NCBI GenBank assembly: GCA_005877965.1
Contig: VBNP01000176.1
Coordinates: 1 to 7,622, forward strand
Origin: Gammaproteobacteria bacterium
Lineage (GTDB): Bacteria; Pseudomonadota; Gammaproteobacteria; Steroidobacterales; Steroidobacteraceae
Length of the DNA: 7,622 nucleotides
Direction of reading: 5' to 3'
Shown here: piece by piece, positions 1 through 5,705 of the stretch
How the letters are laid out: every line of letters starts with the position of its first letter
Numbering within the stretch: the stretch's first letter is position 1
Translations under genes and position numbers: made by a program
Notes under the pieces: generated by a model
Seen by the model: the letters and a program-made list of their open reading frames with translations, nothing else
Told to the model about the DNA's origin: nothing
Databases searched by the model: none

Positions 1-993
1 CTCCTCGGGCAGCATGTCCAGCGAAATGATGTCGATCAGCCCATCGTTGTTGATATCGACCAGATCGTTGCCCATCGACGAGTAGCTGGTGTGGCGGATC
101 ATCTTGCCCAGAGATTCCGTAAAGGTACAGTCCCCATTATTGAGATAGAGATAATCGTCCTCGTGAAAATCGTTACCGACATAGATATCGGGGTGCCCGT
201 CCTCGTTGAGGTCGCCGATGCCGATCCCTAATCCGTAGCCAAGGGCGGAGCTGTAGATGCCGGCCTGATCGGTGATCTCCGTGAACTTGCCGCCCATATT
301 GCGAAACAGGCGATCGCCTGCCAGCGGATGGCGCTTCCTGCGCAGCGTCGTATCCGTAAACGTCCCGAACGCATGCAGCGAGTGGTTCATCATGTAGAGG
401 TCCAGGTCCCCGTCCCCGTCGCAATCGACAAAAACGGCTTGTGTCGAGAGTCCGACCAAGTCGAGGCCATATGCTGCGGCGCGTTCTGCGAACCGGGGTA
501 TGCCGTTCTGGTCGCTGCCCTGGTTGATGAAGAGTTGATTGTGTCCCGCGAAAGGCGGGTAGCCGCCCACGTTCGATACATAGATATCCAGCAGGCCATC
601 GCCGTTGATGTCGACGAGCACGACTCCGGTCGACCAGAACTCAGGCTGCGCTCCGAACGCGCGATCCGTAACATCCTCGAATCTGAAATTCCCCCTGTTG
701 ATGTACAGCCGGTTCTGACCCTGGTTAGACGTGAAGTAAAGGTCCGGCAGACCGTCGCGGTTGAGATCTCCGGCCGCAACACCGCCACCGTCGTAGTAGT
801 AGAGGTAATTGAAGATGTTCAGCTCCGGTGTGGGCTTCAGTTCGTTGACGAAGCCGATCCCCGTTGCGTGCGGATCCAGCAACTCAAAGCGCTGTTCAGC
901 GCCGGATGTACAGGCCGAAATCGCCAGGAAAACCGCAGGTAGGAGCCGGAAACAAATAGAGGCTCTGTACCGGGATACAAAGCCTCTATTCAT
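1..993 (-). CDS. FG-GAP/VCBS-repeat lipoprotein (CRTAC1/ASPIC-UnbV type), N-terminal part
   Basis: The reading frame is open from ATG 993-991 to the left edge (331 codons, no stop), so the C-terminal part lies outside the window. Residues 1-28 look like a lipoprotein signal: basic N-terminus, hydrophobic stretch LLPAVFLAIS and lipobox ISAC with Cys28. Five FG-GAP-type calcium loops of the form DxNxDGxxD follow: D76-D84 (DLNRDGLPD), D128-D136 (DINGDGLLD), D190-D198 (DCDGDGDLD), D261-D269 (DLNEDGHPD) and D313-D321 (DINNDGLID). This spacing is typical of a beta-propeller. The end SLDMLPEE resembles a motif in long VCBS proteins found beside SusCD pairs in Bacteroidota; such proteins are often about 1,000 residues and carry an ASPIC/UnbV domain further on, which cannot be seen here. 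It lies 28 bases after susD on the same strand, so co-transcription is likely. No good Shine-Dalgarno precedes the ATG and a strong hairpin starts right after it. Probably surface-exposed or periplasmic-facing outer-membrane lipoprotein; ligand unknown. Confidence 0.88.
   Translation of the reverse strand, partial: MNRGFVSRYRASICFRLLPAVFLAISACTSGAEQRFELLDPHATGIGFVNELKPTPELNIFNYLYYYDGGGVAAGDLNRDGLPDLYFTSNQGQNRLYINRGNFRFEDVTDRAFGAQPEFWSTGVVLVDINGDGLLDIYVSNVGGYPPFAGHNQLFINQGSDQNGIPRFAERAAAYGLDLVGLSTQAVFVDCDGDGDLDLYMMNHSLHAFGTFTDTTLRRKRHPLAGDRLFRNMGGKFTEITDQAGIYSSALGYGLGIGIGDLNEDGHPDIYVGNDFHEDDYLYLNNGDCTFTESLGKMIRHTSYSSMGNDLVDINNDGLIDIISLDMLPEE
955..990 (-). promoter_or_regulatory. 15-bp mRNA hairpin immediately after the start codon of the VCBS gene
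   Basis: Arms AATAGAGGCT (955-964) and AGCCTCTATT (981-990) are perfect reverse complements. In minus-strand RNA the stem extends through one U-G wobble and four more pairs (UGUA/UACA), giving about 15 bp around a 6-nt loop (UCCCGG). The stem starts at the base after the ATG and is followed by UGUUUCC, which is only weakly U-rich. It could act as an attenuator or partial terminator after susCD, or hinder ribosome loading on the third gene. A canonical intrinsic terminator would have a longer U-tract. The structure is clear in sequence; the function is inference. Confidence 0.6.
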
Positions 994-1021
994 AGGAGCG
1001 TTCGCTATTCTCTGCGCTACG

Positions 1022-2596
1022 TCAGTACCCCTGGGTCTGCACCAGGTTGGGATTGGTATCCAGTGCCCGCTGCGGGATCGGGAACATCACCCTAAAGACC
1101 CCCGATGCCGGCTTGGCCTCCCATGCGTGCGTGAAAACGCCGAAGCGGATCAGGTCTTGGCGGCGCCAGCCTTCCCAGTAGAGCTCACGGCCCCGCTCAT
1201 TGAGAATGTCCTTCTCGGTGATGCTCGCCAGCGGGGTAGCGCCCCGATTGTTCGGATCAGTGGCTCGGATCTGATTGACGATAGTTAGCGCCGGGCCGGT
1301 CTCGCCTTTGCGGAAGTGCGCTTCCGCCTTCATCAGCAGCGCATCGGCATAGCGGAAGAAGACCCAGTCCGTGCCGGCGTCGTTGAACGTAACCGGCTTG
1401 ATCAGGTACTTGACCACCCGAAGGCCCATCCGCTCGTTCGAGTACAACAGATCGACCTGGCGAGTAAAGATGAGCGGGTTGCCGCCGCGGTCGGTCAGGG
1501 GCCCGACCGGGGTGTTGGAATCGGCATAGGTTTTATACTGCTGTCCTTCCAGGATCCCCGCCTTGATACCGGTTGTTGGGGTCATGTCGGGGATATACGC
1601 CGTCCTCCGGACGTCCGCTGTTTCGAACAGATCATAGAACGCGCCCAGCGTGACGAACCCGTTGCAGCAGCCCGACGGGCTGTCGTTGTAGTGCAGGGTC
1701 CACCAGAATGTCGTGAAATTTCCGCCTGTCCCGGCAGCCTCAGCCTTGACGAACACGAGCTCCTTGGAACGAATGGTGTTGTCCCAGTGGAAGTTGTCCC
1801 AGAAGGGGCTGAGATCGGTATAGGGATTGTCGATGATGGCCTGCACCCTCGCAATCACCGTATCCATGTCCGCGCTGGCGAACGTGTACGGACCGGCGGA
1901 GGGACTCGCGGGTGTCGATGTCGTATAGACCGCCCTGTTCAGGTAGAGCCTGGCCAGCAGGAAGTCGACGGCTTCCTGCGAGGCCGTTCCCGCGTCAGCG
2001 CCTGACGTCAGATTGGGGAGCTGCGGCCTGGCCGCACGCAGGTCTTGGACGATGAAGTCGAAGGCCTCGGGCCGGTTCATGACAGCGGGTATCGCGGCAG
2101 GGGCAGCGTCCGCGGGACGAAATGGAACCTGGCCGAACAGGTCCATGACGTAGAACGCGAAGAACGCCCTCAGGAACCGGGCCTCGGCAACCTGTCGCGC
2201 CGTCGAAGAAGCCCGCACATCGATGACCTGTGTGGCCCTGAAGATCCCCGCGTTCAGATCGTTCCAGGTGCCTAGGACCTGACCGTGCGACGGGTCCCAG
2301 GTGTGTGCATGCAACTGGCGCCACACCCCAAAGTCGCTCCAGTCGGTGCCCCGGGTCGGGCCCATCATCTCGTCGGTCGTGTGTTCCATCAGGGCAAAGG
2401 TGTTCGTTACGCCTCTCATCGTCCTCAACTGGTTGTAAACGCCCGTGAGAGCTGCGGCCGGGTCGGAAATTGGCGGAGTCGAGCCGCCGGTAACGTCCAC
2501 GCCGATCGCGTCTTCCACTTTCGTACTTAGGTCTGTACACGCCGCCACGACCAGTCCGGCAAGCAGGTACAGCAGGCATGCTTTCATCTTGAACAT
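1022..2596 (-). CDS. SusD/RagB family outer-membrane nutrient-binding lipoprotein
   Basis: The product has 524 residues, normal for the family. Residues 1-20 form a lipoprotein signal (lipobox VAAC, lipidated Cys20). Family hallmarks appear in order: FLRAFFAFYVMDLFGQVPF (about 141-159), the TPR-like helical region, FRYADALLMKAEA (about 414-426), NERGRELYWEGWRRQDLIRF (about 466-485) and the C-terminal FPIPQRALDTNPNL (505-518) before the TQGY end. SusD proteins sit on the cell surface, cap the SusC channel and deliver glycans, peptides or other oligomers to it; the substrate cannot be read from sequence. The start at 2596 has a GAGAGG Shine-Dalgarno 10 bases upstream; Met4 (2587) is an alternative but sits further from it. 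The gene begins 24 bases after susC. The mature chain has only two cysteines besides the lipid anchor, and they are adjacent (Cys310-Cys311 in SGCCNG). Confidence 0.95.
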   Translation of the reverse strand: MFKMKACLLYLLAGLVVAACTDLSTKVEDAIGVDVTGGSTPPISDPAAALTGVYNQLRTMRGVTNTFALMEHTTDEMMGPTRGTDWSDFGVWRQLHAHTWDPSHGQVLGTWNDLNAGIFRATQVIDVRASSTARQVAEARFLRAFFAFYVMDLFGQVPFRPADAAPAAIPAVMNRPEAFDFIVQDLRAARPQLPNLTSGADAGTASQEAVDFLLARLYLNRAVYTTSTPASPSAGPYTFASADMDTVIARVQAIIDNPYTDLSPFWDNFHWDNTIRSKELVFVKAEAAGTGGNFTTFWWTLHYNDSPSGCCNGFVTLGAFYDLFETADVRRTAYIPDMTPTTGIKAGILEGQQYKTYADSNTPVGPLTDRGGNPLIFTRQVDLLYSNERMGLRVVKYLIKPVTFNDAGTDWVFFRYADALLMKAEAHFRKGETGPALTIVNQIRATDPNNRGATPLASITEKDILNERGRELYWEGWRRQDLIRFGVFTHAWEAKPASGVFRVMFPIPQRALDTNPNLVQTQGY

Positions 2597-2606
2597 GGCG
2601 ACTGAT

Positions 2607-2612
2607 CCTCTC
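2607..2612 (-). promoter_or_regulatory. Shine-Dalgarno of susD-like gene
   Basis: Reads GAGAGG on the minus strand, 10 bases before ATG 2596-2594, inside the 24-base susC-susD gap. It supports the 2596 start over the in-frame ATG nine bases downstream. Confidence 0.6.
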
Positions 2613-2620
2613 GAGCGGCT

Positions 2621-5617
2621 CTAAAGCTCGAATCGAACATTGAACGTGAAAGTGCGCGGTCGCGGGAAGGCCGTATAGTCGATCCCCAGGGATGGCACGC
2701 CGTTGATCGACTTGTCCGTGTTGACTTCCGGATCATACCCCGAATACTTGGTGATCACCAGCAGATTCTGCCCCGTCACGCCGATCCGCATATTCCGGAC
2801 GCCCCGAAGCAGTCGCCCCACCGGGACGTCGTAACCGATAGTCAGGTTGGACAACCGCACGTAGTCGCCGTCCTCGAGGAAACGAGTGGATGCCTCCCCG
2901 AAGTTGTTCGGCGATTCTGCACTGGCGGCGATGTCCGTGGTCACGTTGCGGCCGTTCCTCAGGTTGCCCTTCAGGAAAATAGCGTTGGCCGTGTTGTTGT
3001 ATACCTTCTGGCCGAAGGCCCCCTCCAGGAACGCGCTGACGTCGAGCCTCCCGAACGTGAGGGTGTTGGTCAACCCGAGAGTCATATTGGGGATCGGGGA
3101 ACCTACGAAGGAGAGCTGCTCATTGTTGGCATAGATGCCCAGCCCGTTCGCGTCGAAGCCGAGGAATGTCCGCATGTAGAACGCGTAGAGCGGTTGCCCA
3201 TCGGCAATTCGCTGTGCATAGGCGCCGGAGAGACCCTGGCCGTTAATCTGACCCGTATTGACGGACGTGCCCAGGTTTCGGACGACGTTGTGCAGGAAGC
3301 TCATGTTGTAGTCTACCCGCCACGAAAGCCGGGAGCTGCGTACCGGAAGGGCGTAGACAGCGATTTCCGCGCCCTTGTTGACGACGTCGCCAGGTAGGTT
3401 CACCCACTGGTAGTCGACCGCGGCCGGCTGGGCATAGTCCGTGCGGAAGATGAGATTAGTGGTGGTCTTGTTAAAGTAATCGAAAGATCCGCCGACCCGG
3501 CCGCTCGATAACTCGTAATCGAGCCCGACTCCCCACTGTGCTGTTTCTTCCCACTTGATGTCCGGGTTGGGGTTGTTGACCTGCGTCAGCGATCCGTCGT
3601 TGTTTGTCCTGAACAAGGCAAGCGAAACACCCGATTCAAATTCTTGGTTGCCGGTTTTTCCCCATCCGGCTCGCAGCCTGAGATCACTGAATTTGTCGCG
3701 CAGCCCGGCGAAGAAGTGCTCATTGGACAACCGCCATGCGAAGGCCAGCGAGGGGAAATACCCGTATCGGTTGTTTTTCCCGAACTTCGTTGAGCCGTCG
3801 ACGCGGAAATTGCCCGTGACGAGATACCGGTCGTTGTAGTTGTAGTTCACCCTCCCGAAGTAGGACTGGAGCTCGTCGACGTTCCTGTTGGAAGCAGCGG
3901 TAAAGGCCTTGTGGGCCTCGTTATTGACCCCATCAACATTGTCGACCACCGGGATCTGGTTGGTGGTGAAGTATTCGGCCCGCAGCCAGTCTCCTCTGGT
4001 CTCGAACCGTTGGTAAGAAAAGCCGGCCAGTGCCTCGATGCCCCCGCCGCCAACGGAGCGCCGCAGATTGAGCGTATGTTCGATCAACCCGGACTGGTTA
4101 TACAGGTTGTTGATCTCCGCCCTGCCGTTCGTTGGCCCGAGGAATGAAAACCCGCCTGAAGCAGCGAGTGCCGAGTCGAGTCCGGTCCGACGGACGGACT
4201 CCGTGTTTTCATATCCGAGGTTGAGATTGTACGACAGCCAGCTGGTCAGGTCGAACGTTGTGCTGACACTCCCCAGGATGCGACTCGTCTCGGCCTTGTC
4301 ATCGATGAAGGCGAGCATCGCCATGGGATTTCTCCAGTCGCCGGCCTGGGAATAGCTGCCGTCCGGGTTGAATACCGGACGTGTCGGATTGGCCTGCAGC
4401 GCAGCCCCGAGCAGATTTCCCTCGAACCCGGCCGTATTGCCGACGGGAGCGTACGTGTCATTGATACGGCTGCCCGTGAGGCTGAGCTGGAACTTCAGCC
4501 GGTCGTTCAGCAAGCGTCGATCGGCATTGATTCTCGCCGTCACGCGCTGTAGGGATGCTTTCTGAATGATGCCATTCTCATCGGCATACCCGAGGGAGAT
4601 GTGGTAAGCGCCTGTCGCGGTACGCTCGGCGTAGCTGAGATAGTGATCTTGGGTGGCCGACGTACGGAAAATCTGATCCTGCCAGTCCGTGGTCGCGCCG
4701 AAGTTAATCACAGCCGGGTCGGCGCCCGCTGCCTGTCCGGCACTGACGTACTGACCGGCCGATAACAGATCGAGCTTCTTCGCGACGCTGCTGACGCTCA
4801 TCGAGGACGAGACGGTCATGCTCGGTCCCGTTGTTCCTCTCTTGGTGGTGATCAAGACCACGCCGTTGGAGCCCCGCGACCCGTAGATGGCTGCGGCCGA
4901 GGCGTCCTTCAATACGCTGATGTTCTCGATGTCGTCAGGATTCAGGAACGCGAGTGGGTTGCGCGGAGACTGGGTGCCGGCCCCGTAGTCGGGCCCGCCG
5001 GGCTGCGCCGGCCCTCCGGTCAACGGCACGCCGTCGACCACGAACAACGGCTGGTTCCCGGCCCGGACCGAAGACGTGCCCCGGATGCGAATATTGGCGC
5101 CCGCCCCGGGTTCGCCGCTGGCCATGGTGACCTGCACACCGGCCATACGTCCATGCAATAGCTGCTCGGGAGAAGAGATCACCCCCTTGTTGAAATCCTG
5201 ATCGGTAATTGCCACCACTGAACCTGTCGCATCCCGTCTGCTCTGCGTGCCGTAGCCGGTCGCCACGACCGCGTCCAGCATCATCGCGTGCGGGCTGAGC
5301 GCGAGCTCCACGTTCGCCGTCGCACCAGCCGAGACCGTGACCTGTTGCTGCTGCAAGGAATATCCGATCCGGCTGGCCCGGAGCTGCTGGATCCCCGCTG
5401 GGACATCGGTCAGCTGGAAGGTCCCGTCTTCCGCGGTCAGCGTCCTGCGGGCGGTCCCTACGACCTGTATGCTGACTCCGGACAGGGACTGCTGGGTGGT
5501 GGAGTCCGTCACCCGCCCCGTGATCGTGCCGGTGTTCTGCGCGGTCAGGAGCTGCAGGGGAAGCGACGCCAGAAACAGCAGGGCCAGAGCAGTTACTCCG
5601 TGTCGAACGGCGCGCAT
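2621..5617 (-). CDS. SusC/RagA family TonB-dependent outer-membrane receptor
   Basis: 998 residues, the usual SusC length. Residues 1-26 are a signal peptide (RHGVTALALLFLASL core, probable cleavage after LLTA before Gln27). A carboxypeptidase-regulatory-like beta-sandwich follows (about 29-105, TGTITGRVTD to QQVTVSAGA). The TonB-interaction segment with LDAVVATGYGTQ (114-125) leads into the plug domain: PEQLLHGRMAGVQV (150-163), IRIRGTSSVRAGNQPLFVVD (176-195) and VLKDASAAAIYGSRGSNGVV (235-254). The rest is a 22-strand type barrel ending with the SusC-typical DGDYVRLSNLTIGYD, GQNLLVITKYSGYDPEVN and terminal FNVRFEL, with aromatic/hydrophobic C-terminal strand for BAM recognition. No STN domain is present, so signalling through an anti-sigma factor is not indicated. 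With its SusD partner it should import an oligomeric nutrient using TonB-ExbBD energy. The start is supported by GAGG 8 bases upstream. No truncation is seen. Confidence 0.96.
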   Translation of the reverse strand: MRAVRHGVTALALLFLASLPLQLLTAQNTGTITGRVTDSTTQQSLSGVSIQVVGTARRTLTAEDGTFQLTDVPAGIQQLRASRIGYSLQQQQVTVSAGATANVELALSPHAMMLDAVVATGYGTQSRRDATGSVVAITDQDFNKGVISSPEQLLHGRMAGVQVTMASGEPGAGANIRIRGTSSVRAGNQPLFVVDGVPLTGGPAQPGGPDYGAGTQSPRNPLAFLNPDDIENISVLKDASAAAIYGSRGSNGVVLITTKRGTTGPSMTVSSSMSVSSVAKKLDLLSAGQYVSAGQAAGADPAVINFGATTDWQDQIFRTSATQDHYLSYAERTATGAYHISLGYADENGIIQKASLQRVTARINADRRLLNDRLKFQLSLTGSRINDTYAPVGNTAGFEGNLLGAALQANPTRPVFNPDGSYSQAGDWRNPMAMLAFIDDKAETSRILGSVSTTFDLTSWLSYNLNLGYENTESVRRTGLDSALAASGGFSFLGPTNGRAEINNLYNQSGLIEHTLNLRRSVGGGGIEALAGFSYQRFETRGDWLRAEYFTTNQIPVVDNVDGVNNEAHKAFTAASNRNVDELQSYFGRVNYNYNDRYLVTGNFRVDGSTKFGKNNRYGYFPSLAFAWRLSNEHFFAGLRDKFSDLRLRAGWGKTGNQEFESGVSLALFRTNNDGSLTQVNNPNPDIKWEETAQWGVGLDYELSSGRVGGSFDYFNKTTTNLIFRTDYAQPAAVDYQWVNLPGDVVNKGAEIAVYALPVRSSRLSWRVDYNMSFLHNVVRNLGTSVNTGQINGQGLSGAYAQRIADGQPLYAFYMRTFLGFDANGLGIYANNEQLSFVGSPIPNMTLGLTNTLTFGRLDVSAFLEGAFGQKVYNNTANAIFLKGNLRNGRNVTTDIAASAESPNNFGEASTRFLEDGDYVRLSNLTIGYDVPVGRLLRGVRNMRIGVTGQNLLVITKYSGYDPEVNTDKSINGVPSLGIDYTAFPRPRTFTFNVRFEL

Positions 5618-5633
5618 CGATGAGACCTCATCG
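5618..5633 (-). promoter_or_regulatory. Inverted repeat over the susC ribosome-binding site
   Basis: The 16 bases form a near-perfect palindrome: 7-bp arms CGATGAG (5618-5624) and CTCATCG (5627-5633) around two central bases. It abuts the susC ATG (5617-5615). The GAGG Shine-Dalgarno of susC (minus strand 5629-5626) overlaps the centre and one arm. In RNA it can form a 6-bp stem with a 4-nt loop; in DNA it could be a small dimeric regulator's operator. The symmetry is directly seen; a regulatory role is inferred. Confidence 0.45.
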
Positions 5634-5666
5634 GAAAGTTATCTCCGAAATGCAGCCGACTCCCGC

Positions 5667-5700
5667 CCTTGTCAAGGCTCGCGCGGTGGCGGAGTATCTA
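5667..5700. promoter_or_regulatory. Candidate divergent promoter elements with CCTTG-T-CAAGG palindrome
   Basis: The 88-base region 5618-5705 separates divergent genes and must hold, or lie close to, both promoters. An 11-base palindrome CCTTGTCAAGG (5667-5677) contains a perfect TTGACA on the minus strand (5675-5670), but no convincing -10 lies 16-18 bases further towards susC. On the plus strand TTGTCA (5669-5674) is followed after a long 20-base spacer by TATCTA (5695-5700), which ends 5 bases before the glycosidase-like ATG at 5706; a leaderless transcript is possible. Housekeeping hexamers of this lineage may differ, so these are weak calls. Confidence 0.25.
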
Positions 5701-5705
5701 GGCCC

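Noticed and set aside
328..942. Plus-strand open frame of about 204 codons at the left end
   Set aside because: It is antisense to the VCBS lipoprotein frame, whose lipobox and five calcium loops are unmistakable; its own translation has no recognisable motif.
2612..2630. CGAGC/GCTCG inverted repeat between susC and susD as a terminator
   Set aside because: Only 5 bp arms, no T-tract, and it overlaps the susC stop in a 24-base gap of an evident operon.
5337..5705. Upstream extension of the glycosidase-like frame into susC
   Set aside because: This stretch is antisense to the conserved signal peptide and N-terminal domain of SusC and crosses the intergenic region; the motif-bearing protein begins at ATG 5706.
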